This document shows positions 52,515 to 61,237 of a DNA stretch of 64,000 bases, piece by piece. The number at the start of each line of letters is the position of its first letter. The stretch's first letter is position 1. The notes under the pieces were generated by a model, which was given only the letters and a program-made list of their open reading frames with translations, ran no database searches and was not told the origin of the DNA. The position numbers were made by a program, and so were the translations under genes. The stretch comes from Collinsella aerofaciens (GTDB lineage: Bacteria; Actinomycetota; Coriobacteriia; Coriobacteriales; Coriobacteriaceae): contig NZ_JADMUF010000007.1 of NCBI RefSeq assembly GCF_015546965.1, positions 1 through 64,000 on the forward strand, written 5' to 3'.

Positions 52515-53126
52515 CTAATCCAAGCGAGATTCCAGACTCGACAGACCATTGAGAGTCAGATCGTTGGCGACCTCAGAGACACGCTCGATAGGAACCGAGC
52601 CGTCAGACAGTGCCCACGTGCGATAGATACCGATAATGCCCGACAGCAAAAACGCCAGATAGTAGTCGAACATCTCGTCCTTGAGACCTTGGGGCAGCAG
52701 ATCGCGCTCGGCAATCTCGTGTTCGAGCGGCGCACGAAGACGAGCCATGAAATCATCGAGCGGAATATTCTCGATCAACTGACGATTGAGCACCAAGTTG
52801 TTGCACAGCGCCTCGTTAACGGTTTTAAAGAAGGTCGCCGCCGCGCCAAGAGCGCGCTCGTTGGTGTCACCGTCCATGGAAGCAAGCGTTTTCTCGACCG
52901 AGTCGACAATCATCTCCACCACATCGACGGCAATGGCATCGAGCAGGCCGTCAACCGTGCCAAAGTGAACGTAAAAGGTCTTGCGGTCGACATTGGCCTC
53001 GCGCGCGATGGCACTCACCGTAATGTCTGCCAGCGGCTTTTCCATGAGCAGGCGCTCGAAAGCAGAAAGGATGGCATTGCGGCTGCGAACGATGCGGCGG
53101 TCAAGACGCGGTTTGCTGGTTGCCAT
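52515..53126 (-). CDS. TetR-family transcriptional regulator
   Basis: The 203-residue regulator has an N-terminal helix-turn-helix (about 10-58: LADITVSAIAREANVDRKTF, then YVHFGT) and a variable ligand-binding C-terminal region. The start at 53126 has gaaggg upstream; the in-frame ATG at 53153 lacks a site. Without the island it would face the macA-macB operon tail to tail, so it may once have sat next to that efflux system. Its target is not shown by the sequence. Confidence 0.92.
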   Translation of the reverse strand: MATSKPRLDRRIVRSRNAILSAFERLLMEKPLADITVSAIAREANVDRKTFYVHFGTVDGLLDAIAVDVVEMIVDSVEKTLASMDGDTNERALGAAATFFKTVNEALCNNLVLNRQLIENIPLDDFMARLRAPLEHEIAERDLLPQGLKDEMFDYYLAFLLSGIIGIYRTWALSDGSVPIERVSEVANDLTLNGLSSLESRLD

Positions 53127-53242
53127 GGGCGTGTCCCTTCGATATGCGAGCATTCATCAACAGATGAGAGATAATCTACGTAAGAGGATTATCCCCCATA
53201 CGGCACAAATATGCCCCGCGTCATGAAGAACGCACGACTGCC

Positions 53243-54550
53243 CTACTGCGACTTAGGATGCTTCTTCTTATTGAGTGCCGACGGAGATACGCGAATACCA
53301 TCGCCTGTCTGACGCACATAGGCTTTATGAGCCGGCTTAGCGGCCCCAGAAGCCTTCTGAGCGTGCTTCTTGGGATCAACGGTAACAGCATTCGTGGGGT
53401 GCGGCTTCGCGGCCACAGAGGGTATCTGAGGCGTGCGGCCGAGCTTGCGCATCACGCGATCCCAGCGCGCATGGATGCTCTCGTTGTGGGCGCTCTTAAG
53501 TCCCAGCAGGGGCGCAGCCAAAATGGTCGGCGCAATAAACGTAATGAGGCGCCACAGCAGATAACCGGCGGTCGAAGCCGACCCAAAGAAATGACCCAGA
53601 AACAGTGCGAAGCCGCCCTCGGCACCGCCGGTACCACCGGGCAAGGGGACCGCAGAGCTCAGCAACTGGACAAAGGCGCTCGCGGCCATGACCGAAAAAA
53701 AGTCGACCTCGTGGTGGCCAAAGGCAAGCATCAGGAAATACGGAACCAGATAGAAAAACGCGAGCTGCAGCATGGTAATAAACACGGTGAGCAGCATGGA
53801 AGAAAAATGTCCGGCCGAAAGCTTGAACTTCTCGGAGAAGGAGTAGATCTCGCCATCGACAAACGTGCGCCATCCCTCGATCTTAGTGGCCGAGACACCA
53901 ATGCGCTCAAGCCAATTGATGATGCAATGGACAACGCGCGTGACGGTCTTAGGCATGAGCGCGACGGCGAAGATGCCCAGCAAGATGCAGCAGTGCCCAC
54001 CAAAGCTAAAGACGCACAGCAGCGTCATGTCGCCATAGCGCTCGGCAAAAAACGGCATGCGAGCAAGCAGTAGGATAGCGCCCCAGGCAACGAGGCCAAA
54101 CTGGTACACGATAAAGCGTGTGAACTGCGTGGCGCCAGCCTCGCCGACATTTTGGCCCGCCTTGGTCAGACGGTAGATCTGGGCGGGAGTCGATCCCATC
54201 ATCATAGGCGTGAGGTTGCCAAAGAAGATGCCACTCGCCTCGACCGAGATCAGGTCGCGAATGCCGACGGGTGAATTGGGGTCGAGCCAGACAGCGATCG
54301 CATAGGCCACAATGCCAAAGAACAGATACATGAACATGCAAAGACACGCGACAAAGAGCCAAGGCGCCTGGACGCTCGACATTGCGGCCCAGAACTGCCC
54401 CATCTGCCCGGTTACCACCAGATAGACGATATAACCCACCAGCACGACGCCGATAAAGATGGCGCCGCGGCGTGCGCTCTTATTGTCATCGCCGCCCGAG
54501 GCCTCAACCTCGACCTGGGGCTTAAACGTATGCTGAGAGGACTCCGTCAT
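53243..54550 (-). CDS. flippase-like / lysylphosphatidylglycerol-synthase-type membrane protein
   Basis: The 435-residue polytopic protein resembles the transmembrane domain of MprF-like proteins (UPF0104), with about eight helices. Markers are FGNLTPMMMGSTPAQIYRLT, and SSAVPLPGGTGGAEGGFALF. A Lys/Pro/Ala-rich cytosolic tail of about 65 residues (HPTNAVTVDPKKHAQK ... KKKHPKSQ) follows. No aminoacyl-transferase domain is present, so it could flip a lipid or glycolipid rather than modify one. The start follows gaaggagcctc. Confidence 0.85.
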   Translation of the reverse strand: MTESSQHTFKPQVEVEASGGDDNKSARRGAIFIGVVLVGYIVYLVVTGQMGQFWAAMSSVQAPWLFVACLCMFMYLFFGIVAYAIAVWLDPNSPVGIRDLISVEASGIFFGNLTPMMMGSTPAQIYRLTKAGQNVGEAGATQFTRFIVYQFGLVAWGAILLLARMPFFAERYGDMTLLCVFSFGGHCCILLGIFAVALMPKTVTRVVHCIINWLERIGVSATKIEGWRTFVDGEIYSFSEKFKLSAGHFSSMLLTVFITMLQLAFFYLVPYFLMLAFGHHEVDFFSVMAASAFVQLLSSAVPLPGGTGGAEGGFALFLGHFFGSASTAGYLLWRLITFIAPTILAAPLLGLKSAHNESIHARWDRVMRKLGRTPQIPSVAAKPHPTNAVTVDPKKHAQKASGAAKPAHKAYVRQTGDGIRVSPSALNKKKHPKSQ

Positions 54551-54657
54551 GAGGCTCCTTCTAACAGTCAAAATTTCTTGGATATTGTACCCGTAAGGGC
54601 CATAAGCAGAACGCAAAGCTCTGGTACAAACGGGAATTGCAGACGGCTGTTTGATAA

Positions 54658-54690
54658 TAAAAAACCCGGACTTCCGTGGGAAGACCGGGT
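54658..54690 (-). terminator. terminator after the tRNA-Glu pair
   Basis: Read on the minus strand, ACCCGG...CCGGGT with inner CTTCC/GGAAG pairing and a T-T mismatch is followed by six T residues. Confidence 0.88.
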
Positions 54691-54700
54691 ATCAGATGCG

Positions 54701-54777
54701 TGGTAGCCCGTACCAGATTCGAACTGGTGATCTCCGCCTTGAGAGGGCGGCGTCCTAAACCGCTAGACGAACGGGCC
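54701..54777 (-). tRNA. tRNA-Glu (CTC), downstream copy
   Basis: The 77-nt minus-strand sequence folds as a cloverleaf: acceptor GGCCCGT/ACGGGCT, anticodon stem CCGCC/GGCGG with loop CTCTCAA (anticodon CTC, reads GAG), T loop TTCGAAT, and an encoded CCA end. It is identical to the second copy 21 nt away. Confidence 0.97.
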
Positions 54778-54798
54778 ATAAGCCTCAGCAGAAAAGAA

Positions 54799-54875
54799 TG
54801 GTAGCCCGTACCAGATTCGAACTGGTGATCTCCGCCTTGAGAGGGCGGCGTCCTAAACCGCTAGACGAACGGGCC
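54799..54875 (-). tRNA. tRNA-Glu (CTC), upstream copy
   Basis: This copy has the same 77-nt sequence and cloverleaf as the other copy, with anticodon CTC and encoded CCA. It comes first after the promoter at 54910-54938, so the two are probably cotranscribed. Confidence 0.97.
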
Positions 54876-54909
54876 ACATGACATCTGCACTGCCGTGCTG
54901 CGAGGAAAT

Positions 54910-54938
54910 ATATTACGGGACAAAAAACGTCAGCGCAA
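54910..54938 (-). promoter_or_regulatory. promoter for the tRNA-Glu pair
   Basis: On the minus strand, TTGCGC (54938-54933), a 17-nt spacer and TAATAT (54915-54910) precede the first tRNA by about 35 nt. Confidence 0.75.
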
Positions 54939-55002
54939 GAAGAAATTCCAAATTGCCGAAAAATTGTCGGCAGGTTATGGAACACGCAGGTAAACTGGGT
55001 AG

Positions 55003-56397
55003 CTAATTCAAGTTGAGATGGACCAAAAGAGCTTCGCGCTCGTTGGGAATGTTGTCTTCGATCACGGCATCGAAGGCGGCGTTGAGTAGCTGGCCTAGCT
55101 CGGGTCCCGGCTTCACACCGGCGTGGATCAGGTCGCCGCCGTTGATGGCGAGCATCTTGAGCGTATAGGGCTCCCCCGCCTCCAGTAGCTCGTGCGCCAT
55201 CGCGCGCATCTCCTCGATCGTCTCTACGTAATAGAAGCACGACGGGGCCTTGCCGAGCGTATCGGCACGCTTAAGATCCATGAGCTCGTCCATCAAACGC
55301 GGCGTGTCGACGCCCTCGCCCGAAAGCGCGCGCATCATATTGAGCAGGCAGGAGCGCTCTGGGCGCAGCGGCTTGTCGTGATATTTGATGAGCAGGCACA
55401 CGTCGCGCACCAGGTCGTGCGAGAGCGCCAGGCGATCCATAATGACGCGCGCTTTCTTGGCGCCGAGCTCGGGATGACCGTAGAAGTGTCCGCTGCCGGC
55501 GTGATCGACCGTGAAGCACTCGGGCTTGGACACATCGTGCAAAAACGCTGCCCACATAAGGCTCGACGAGGGCGCGACGCCGTCACACAGCGCGAGCTCC
55601 CCTGCCACCGTCAGCACACGGGCGATATGCTCGTAAACGTTAAACGCATGATAGACACTTCGCTGATCAAAGCCGCGACCCGCTGCCAGCTCAGGCACAG
55701 AGGCACAGATGAGCTCGGGGTAGCGCAGCATCGCGTCTCCCCCATGACCGGTCGAAAGAATGCCCTCAAGCTCAATACCCACACGCTCGCGCGCCACGGC
55801 GTCGAGCAGCGGCGCGCACTCGGCAAGCGCGCGCTTAGTCTCGGGCTCAATCATAAAGTCCAGGCGGCAGGCAAAGCGCACCGCACGCAACATGCGCAGG
55901 GCGTCCTCGTTAAAGCGACGCTTGGGATCGCCGACAGCGCGAATCAGCTTGCGCTCCAAGTCACCCTGGCCGTCGTAGCGGTCGACAAGCCCGCGCTCGG
56001 GATGCCAGGCCATAGCGTTGACGGTAAAGTCGCGGCGCGCCAGATCGTCCTCAAGCGAGGCGGCACGTTCCACACTCTGGGGATGGCGACCATCGGTGTA
56101 AAAGCCATCCAGACGGTACGTGGTGACCTCGATACGCTCGCCATCGGAAATAGCCGTGATGCCGCCAAATTTAATGCCCGACTCCACGACCGCGATACCA
56201 GCGGCCTCGAGCGCCGCCTTGGACTCCTGCCACAGGCCGCTACAGCACATATCAACATCGTGGCTGGGGCAACCCATCAGGGCGTCGCGCACCCAACCGC
56301 CCACGTACCAAGCCTCAAGACCAGCTGCCTCAAGCGCGCGCAGGACGCGCAGGGACGCATCGGACGGTTGAGTACCGTTGAGCGAAACATTGCACAT
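55003..56397 (-). CDS. cca: CCA tRNA nucleotidyltransferase
   Basis: The enzyme adds or repairs the CCA end of tRNAs. The 464-residue class II protein has YVGGWVRDALMG, the metal-binding HDVDM, RRDFTVNAMAW and RRFNEDALRMLRAVRFA, followed by an HD-type domain (WAAFLHDVSKP). The start at 56397 has AGGAGG 8 nt upstream. It lies directly upstream of the two tRNA-Glu genes on the same strand. Confidence 0.95.
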   Translation of the reverse strand: MCNVSLNGTQPSDASLRVLRALEAAGLEAWYVGGWVRDALMGCPSHDVDMCCSGLWQESKAALEAAGIAVVESGIKFGGITAISDGERIEVTTYRLDGFYTDGRHPQSVERAASLEDDLARRDFTVNAMAWHPERGLVDRYDGQGDLERKLIRAVGDPKRRFNEDALRMLRAVRFACRLDFMIEPETKRALAECAPLLDAVARERVGIELEGILSTGHGGDAMLRYPELICASVPELAAGRGFDQRSVYHAFNVYEHIARVLTVAGELALCDGVAPSSSLMWAAFLHDVSKPECFTVDHAGSGHFYGHPELGAKKARVIMDRLALSHDLVRDVCLLIKYHDKPLRPERSCLLNMMRALSGEGVDTPRLMDELMDLKRADTLGKAPSCFYYVETIEEMRAMAHELLEAGEPYTLKMLAINGGDLIHAGVKPGPELGQLLNAAFDAVIEDNIPNEREALLVHLNLN

Positions 56398-56538
56398 GCC
56401 TATGGCCTCCTGCACTTGTGAGCGTTAATCGATAGTTCTCAAGAAGTCTAACAAGAAACGAGAAAGCGCGCACACGCAATCGCGTCGTCGATTAGATAAA
56501 ACGAGACAGCAGACGCCACATACGTTCAGCGAGCAAAA

Positions 56539-56570
56539 AACACCCGCCTCGGAGATCCAAAGCGGGTGTT
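56539..56570 (-). terminator. terminator after the distal PfkB-family kinase
   Basis: On the minus strand AACACCCGC and GCGGGTGTT pair around a 14-nt loop, followed by TTTTGC. Confidence 0.85.
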
Positions 56571-56592
56571 CGGCAACGATGTAACGATGCGG

Positions 56593-57525
56593 TTAGCAGA
56601 CCTGGCGAACCTCGATGTGCTTCTTATATTCGTCCACCTTGGCAAAATCGCCCAGACCGGGGCACTCGACCACGTTGGCGCCGGTGGCCATCGAAAGACG
56701 CAAGGCATCCTCAACACGCTCGGGGGCGTCGTGCCACACGGACAGGAAGGCGGCCAGCGAGGAATCGCCGGCGCAGACGGTCGACAGCAGCTTGACGTCG
56801 AAGGTGCGGTTGGCAAACCAGATATGCTCGCCGTTGGAGAAGTACGCACCGGCGCCACCGAGGGTCAGCAGCACGTTCTTGGCGCCCTTGGCGTGCAGCT
56901 CGGCCATCGCGCCCTTGACGGACTCGTCGTCGCCACCGCTCACCTTAATGCCAAAGATGTCGAGCAGCTCATCGTCATTGGGCTTGATCAGCAGCGGCTC
57001 CATGGCAATGAGGTCTGCCAGCTGATGGCTCGAGATGTCGAGGACGAACTCGGCCCCCTTGGCCTTGACGCGGCGCAGGACCTCGGCCAAGAAGCCCTCG
57101 GAAGTGTTGGGAGGCAGCGAGCCGCTGATGACCAGGCAGGTCATGTCATCGAGCGAATCGATGAGCTCAAACATCTCCCGCTCGTTGGCCTCGTTGATGG
57201 CGGCACCGGCGTTGACCATGTTGTACTCGGTGTCGGGGCCGGCGTTGAGGAACACATTGACGCGCGTAATGCCGTCGGTCCACACGGGCTTGACGGGCAC
57301 GCCCAGGGCCTCGGCGCCCTTAACGATAAACTCGCCCGAGAAACCGGCGAAAAAGCCCAGGATCGTGGTGTCGACGCCGTAGTGGTCAAGCGTAAACGAG
57401 ACGTTGAGGCCCTTGCCGTTGGGCGTGTAGACCGCGTTGCGGGTACGCGTGACGGTGTTGGCAGCAAGACCGTCGCAGGCGATGTTGTAGTCAATGGCGG
57501 GATTTGCAGTGAGCGTGTAAATCAT
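56593..57525 (-). CDS. PfkB-family sugar-phosphate kinase (1-phosphofructokinase-like), distal copy
   Basis: The 310-residue kinase would phosphorylate fructose-1-phosphate or tagatose-6-phosphate. It has the family start MIYTLTANPAIDYN, the substrate-binding GKGLNVSFTL, and LLIKPNDDELL. The ATP/anion-hole motif reads STVCAGDSSLAAF, with Cys replacing the first Gly of GAGD. The start at 57525 follows aaaggaacattc. It is separated from its paralogue by a terminator, so it should have its own promoter; a -10-like TATACT lies at 57560-57565. Confidence 0.9.
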   Translation of the reverse strand: MIYTLTANPAIDYNIACDGLAANTVTRTRNAVYTPNGKGLNVSFTLDHYGVDTTILGFFAGFSGEFIVKGAEALGVPVKPVWTDGITRVNVFLNAGPDTEYNMVNAGAAINEANEREMFELIDSLDDMTCLVISGSLPPNTSEGFLAEVLRRVKAKGAEFVLDISSHQLADLIAMEPLLIKPNDDELLDIFGIKVSGGDDESVKGAMAELHAKGAKNVLLTLGGAGAYFSNGEHIWFANRTFDVKLLSTVCAGDSSLAAFLSVWHDAPERVEDALRLSMATGANVVECPGLGDFAKVDEYKKHIEVRQVC

Positions 57526-57533
57526 GAATGTTC

Positions 57534-57561
57534 CTTTCACGAAGCAACGTGTTAATGAAAG
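57534..57561. promoter_or_regulatory. possible operator shared with fruA
   Basis: CTTTCA-N16-TGAAAG with inner cga/aacg letters resembles the inverted repeat at 63383-63411 (CTTTCA-N17-TGAAAG). One half also serves as the ribosome site of the kinase gene, so half of the match could be coincidence. Confidence 0.35.
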
Positions 57562-57652
57562 TATATTCCACGCATCGGTAAAAGGCTAGGACAACTCGGT
57601 GAACGGTGTGGAAGCGATGAAGTACGGCGGAACACCTCTCCCCCGTGGCGGA

Positions 57653-57685
57653 ACAAAAAGGCGCCCCAGCCGAAACCGGGGCGCC
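57653..57685 (-). terminator. terminator between the two kinases
   Basis: On the minus strand GGCGCCCC and GGGGCGCC pair around a 10-nt loop and are followed by TTTTTG. Confidence 0.93.
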
Positions 57686-57713
57686 ACATGCGCACGAATA
57701 TGTCGCGTTTCGA

Positions 57714-58646
57714 TTACTGACGATCGAGCTTGCGGACAGCAACGCGCTTGCTGTACTCGTCGACGTGACCGAAGTCGCCGATGCCGACGGACTCAGCAAC
57801 GTTGGCGCCGGTGGCCATAGCGAGCTTCATGGCCTCCTCGACGTTGTCGCGATCCCTGTACCACTTGTGCAGGAACGCAGCGAGGGTGCAGTCGCCGGCG
57901 CAGACGGAAGAAACCAGCTTGATGTTGAACTCACGCTTGGCGTACCAGATGTCCTCGCCGTTGGAGAAGTAAGCGTCGCCGCGGCTACCACGGGTGAGCA
58001 GCACGTTCTGAACGCCAGCGTCGTGAGCCATCTTCATGGCAACGCGGACCTCGTCGTCGGTGTCGACCGGCACGCCGAAGATGGCCTTCATCTCGTGATG
58101 GTTCGGCTTGATGAGCAGCGGCTTCTTGTGAGCGAGCTCCTTGAGCTTGTCGGAGGACAGGTCCAGGACGACGTCGGCGCCACGAGCCTGAGCGTGCTCC
58201 ATGACCTGAGCCAGGAAGTCGGGCGTAGCTTTGGGAGGCACGGAGCCGGAAACAATCAGGCACTCGAGATCGCCCGCGGTGTCCAGAATGTTGTAGAGCT
58301 CCTCCTGGTGCTGCGGCGTGATCGGAGCACCCGGGTTCAGGATGCCGTACTCGTGCTGGCCATCGTTGACGTAGGTGTTAATGCGCGTGATACCGTCGGT
58401 CCAGACCGGGCGGCAGAGGCAACCCAGGTTCATGACCTCCTCGACGATGAACTTGCCCGTGAAGCCAGCAAAGAAGCCGAGTGCGACGGTGTCAACGCCC
58501 ATCTTCTTAAAGGCGAAGGACACGTCGAGGCCCTTGCCGTTAGCCGTGTAGCTGGCCGAGCCGGTGCGGACGTTCTCATCGGGCTCGAGCGGAGAGCTCG
58601 AAACCGTCATGTCGACAGCCGGGTTAGCGGTTAGCGTGTAGAACAT
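57714..58646 (-). CDS. fruK: PfkB-family sugar-phosphate kinase (1-phosphofructokinase-like), proximal copy
   Basis: This is a 310-residue paralogue of the distal kinase with the same layout: MFYTLTANPAVDMTV, ANGKGLDVSFAF, LLIKPNHHEMKAIFG and SSVCAGDCTLAAF (again Cys in place of the first Gly of GAGD). It is 74 nt after ptsI on the same strand and most likely acts on fructose-1-phosphate made by FruA. The ribosome site is ggggg, 8 nt upstream. Confidence 0.91.
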   Translation of the reverse strand: MFYTLTANPAVDMTVSSSPLEPDENVRTGSASYTANGKGLDVSFAFKKMGVDTVALGFFAGFTGKFIVEEVMNLGCLCRPVWTDGITRINTYVNDGQHEYGILNPGAPITPQHQEELYNILDTAGDLECLIVSGSVPPKATPDFLAQVMEHAQARGADVVLDLSSDKLKELAHKKPLLIKPNHHEMKAIFGVPVDTDDEVRVAMKMAHDAGVQNVLLTRGSRGDAYFSNGEDIWYAKREFNIKLVSSVCAGDCTLAAFLHKWYRDRDNVEEAMKLAMATGANVAESVGIGDFGHVDEYSKRVAVRKLDRQ

Positions 58647-58671
58647 TTACAGTACCCCCTGTATATGTGAG

Positions 58672-58703
58672 GGCCGCGTGGCCGGCCCATTCCAACCACG
58701 CGG
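58672..58703 (-). promoter_or_regulatory. hairpin between ptsI and fruK
   Basis: CCGCGTGG and CCACGCGG pair around a GC-rich loop in the 74-nt gap, with no T-run. It may set the ratio of PtsI to the downstream kinase. Confidence 0.45.
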
Positions 58704-58720
58704 TTACCTCTGATACCAAA

Positions 58721-60424
58721 TTAGCGAGCTGCGGACTCGAGCAGTGCCTTGACCTCGGCGGCGGTGTTGCAGGCGAGTGCCTTCTCGGCGAGCTCGTCGC
58801 ACTCGGCCTTGGTCCACTGGCTGATGGTCTTGCGGGCGCGCAGGATCGACGGAGCGCTCATCGAGAACTCCTCCAGGCCCCAGCTGATCAGCAGCGGCTC
58901 GAGCAGCGGATCGGCAGCGGCCTCGCCGCACATGCCGACCATGATACCGGCCTTCACACCGCTCTCGATGATGTTCTTGAGCGAGCGAAGCACGGCGGGA
59001 TAGTAAACCTGGTACAGGTTGGAGATGGTGTCGTTGCCACGGTCGGCGCACATGGTGTAGCCGATCAGGTCGTTGGTGCCGATGGAGAAGAAGTCGGCGA
59101 CCTCGGCCAGGCGGTCAGCGAGCAGAGACGCGGCAGGCGTCTCGACCATGATACCGACCTCAATGTTCTCGTTGAACTTGCGGCCCTCTTCGGTCAGCTC
59201 TGCCTTGCACTGCTCGACGAGCTCCTTGACAGCAAGGACCTCCTCGACGCAGGTAACGAGCGGGATCATGATCTTGACGTCACCAAAGGCGCTGGCGCGC
59301 AGCAGGGCGCGGAGCTGGACCTTGTACTGGTCGGGATTGGCCAGGCAGTAACGCACGGCGCGGAAGCCCATGAAGGGGTTCTCTTCCTTGACCATGTGCA
59401 GGTACGGGATCTCCTTGTCGCCACCCACGTCGAGCGTACGGATGATGACCGGAGCACCCTTGAGCGCACTGGCGACCTTGCGGTAGGCGTTGAACTGCTC
59501 CTCCTCGGAAGGAAGCTCAGCGGAGTCCATGAACAGGAACTCGGAGCGGAACAGGCCGATGGCCTCGGCGTCGTGATCGAGCGCGTTGGGCACGTCATCG
59601 GGGTTACCGATGTTGCAGGCGATGATCTTCTTGATACCATCGGCAGTCACGGACGGCTTGCCACGGAAGGCCTCGAGGGCTGCCTTCTCGGCAGCGAAGG
59701 CCTCGGCCTTGGCGGTGTAGGCGGCGAGCGTCTCCTCGTCGGGATCGGCCTCAACGACACCCTTGCCACCGTCGACGACAACGGTCATGCCGTTGCGCAG
59801 TGCGGTGCAGCTGTTGGAAACCGAAAGGACAGCCGGGATCTCGAGGGCGCGCGCGATGATCGCGGAGTGCGACGTGCGGCCACCGGTCTCGGTGACGATA
59901 CCGGCAACGTGCGCCTTATCGATCGTGGCGGTCATGGACGGCGTGAGGTCGTGCACGACAACGACGGTATTCTCGGGCAGGACGGAGAGGTCGACGACCT
60001 CCTTGCCCAGCAGCTCGGCCAGAATACCGGTGCGGATATCGGCGATGTCGGCCGCACGCAGACGGAACATCTCGTCGTCCATGGACAGGAACATGTTCTC
60101 GAACATGGTCGAGGTGTCCATGAGCGCCTGCTCGGCGCAGGTGCCGCCGTCAATGGCGGCGTTGATGGCGTCGGTCATGCCCGGATCCTGAGCCAGGACG
60201 ATGTGTCCGCTCATGATCTCGGCCTCGGCCTCGCCCACCGTCTCCTTCATGTGGTCGGCCTGAGCCTGGGTCTTCTCGCAGAAGACCGAAAGAGCGGCCT
60301 GATAGCGCTCTTTCTCGGCTGCCGCATCGGCAACCGCGTGCGGCTCAAACGTCAAGTCGGGATCGACGGCGACCATGACGGTGCCGATTCCGATTCCCTC
60401 GGATGCGTTGACTCCCTGATACAT
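58721..60424 (-). CDS. ptsI: PTS enzyme I (phosphoenolpyruvate-protein phosphotransferase)
   Basis: Enzyme I takes phosphate from PEP and passes it to HPr. The 567-residue protein has the phosphohistidine in GGRTSHSAIIARAL (H186), the PEP-binding FRSEFLFM, VDVGGDKEIPYL-type sequence with RAVRYCL, and the C-terminal GMCGEAAADP. The start at 60424 has gagagg 7 nt upstream; the ATG two codons earlier is too close. Confidence 0.97.
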   Translation of the reverse strand: MYQGVNASEGIGIGTVMVAVDPDLTFEPHAVADAAAEKERYQAALSVFCEKTQAQADHMKETVGEAEAEIMSGHIVLAQDPGMTDAINAAIDGGTCAEQALMDTSTMFENMFLSMDDEMFRLRAADIADIRTGILAELLGKEVVDLSVLPENTVVVVHDLTPSMTATIDKAHVAGIVTETGGRTSHSAIIARALEIPAVLSVSNSCTALRNGMTVVVDGGKGVVEADPDEETLAAYTAKAEAFAAEKAALEAFRGKPSVTADGIKKIIACNIGNPDDVPNALDHDAEAIGLFRSEFLFMDSAELPSEEEQFNAYRKVASALKGAPVIIRTLDVGGDKEIPYLHMVKEENPFMGFRAVRYCLANPDQYKVQLRALLRASAFGDVKIMIPLVTCVEEVLAVKELVEQCKAELTEEGRKFNENIEVGIMVETPAASLLADRLAEVADFFSIGTNDLIGYTMCADRGNDTISNLYQVYYPAVLRSLKNIIESGVKAGIMVGMCGEAAADPLLEPLLISWGLEEFSMSAPSILRARKTISQWTKAECDELAEKALACNTAAEVKALLESAAR

Positions 60425-60481
60425 TCCCATTCCTCTCTCCGTGTCATGTGATAAAGCGTTTTGCCATATCCATGACAAAAG

Positions 60482-60511
60482 AGCGCAGTTACCCTTAACA
60501 GGTCACTGCGC
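60482..60511 (-). terminator. attenuator-like hairpin between ptsH and ptsI
   Basis: On the minus strand GCGCAGT and ACTGCGC pair around a 15-nt loop, then TCTTTTG. Partial read-through would give more HPr than enzyme I. Confidence 0.6.
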
Positions 60512-60556
60512 CCCCAAATATGAACTTAATTGTTCAACATGCGACCCGTTTGAGTT

Positions 60557-60820
60557 CTACTCGCCAAGACCGCTCTTGATGAGCTCGATGGCAGCAGCCA
60601 GAGCCTCGGCCTCGTCAGCGCCGTCGCACTTGACCTCGACCTCGGTACCACAGGGGATACCAGCAGCCATGAGGGCCATCGGAGACTTGCCGTTGACCTC
60701 CTTCTCGGGGGTGACGACAGTCACGTCGCAGGCGTACTTGCCCATGGTGGAGGCGAAGAGGCCAGCCGGACGCATGTGAAGACCCTGCGGATTGACGAGG
60801 GTAGCCTTCTCAGAAACCAT
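60557..60820 (-). CDS. ptsH: PTS phosphocarrier protein HPr
   Basis: HPr relays phosphate from enzyme I to the sugar permeases. The 87-residue protein has the phospho-accepting H15 in QGLHMRPAG and a Ser at position 46 (NGKSPMALM), the place where HPr kinase acts in Gram-positive bacteria. A strong ribosome site (aaaaaggagtcaatt) precedes the ATG. Confidence 0.96.
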   Translation of the reverse strand: MVSEKATLVNPQGLHMRPAGLFASTMGKYACDVTVVTPEKEVNGKSPMALMAAGIPCGTEVEVKCDGADEAEALAAAIELIKSGLGE

Positions 60821-61073
60821 AATTGACTCCTTTTTTGTGTTTAACCCCTGTCATGCATGCGGCAGGAGTCAGATTCACGACGTTGTTTATATTAACTCAC
60901 ATCAAACGGTTTTTCATTGTGTTTCACACGAATTGTTGGACAGATGTCGTATCCCTGCGCCCGCCCGGCGGGCGAGCTGCGGAAACTCGGTCGGTCCAGA
61001 GCAATATCGGCGGAACGGAATTCTGGCTGAGAATATGTTCGCGACAAAGACTCAATAGGCAGTTCCCTCTATG
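60821..61073. other. ptsH upstream region, no gene
   Basis: On the minus strand a -10-like TAATAT follows gtgtgaaacaca and tgatgtgag near 60890-60925, a plausible promoter and regulator region for ptsH. No convincing -35 was found. Nothing else is recognisable up to the palindrome. Confidence 0.4.
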
Positions 61074-61160
61074 CCCTTCTGGAAGTTGCGGTGAAATAGG
61101 GACTGATTTTGCAGTTGAAACGTTTAAACAGTCCCTATTTCACCGCACCTTACAGAAGGG
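61074..61160. repeat. palindrome of the agttgcggtgaa family
   Basis: Inner arms of 19 nt (61087-61105, 61129-61147) are perfect. Outer arms cccttctg and cagaaggg (61074-61081, 61153-61160) extend the stem across 5-nt bulges. It shares agttgcggtgaa and ggactg with the element at 30136-30210. Confidence 0.92.
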
Positions 61161-61164
61161 AATG

Positions 61165-61203
61165 AAAAAAAGGCGGGGGCCCCGAGTGGAGTCCTCGCCT
61201 TTG
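61165..61203 (-). terminator. terminator after fruA
   Basis: On the minus strand AAGGCGAGG...CCCGCCTT forms a stem with one mismatch, followed by a run of T residues. Confidence 0.85.
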
Positions 61204-61237
61204 TTACAGGGGGCGATGTTATTCGCGTACCGTGGAA

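Noticed and set aside
54701-54875. Direct repeats suggesting a short CRISPR-like array
   Set aside because: The two repeats are complete tRNA genes with cloverleaf folds; no array is present anywhere in the window.
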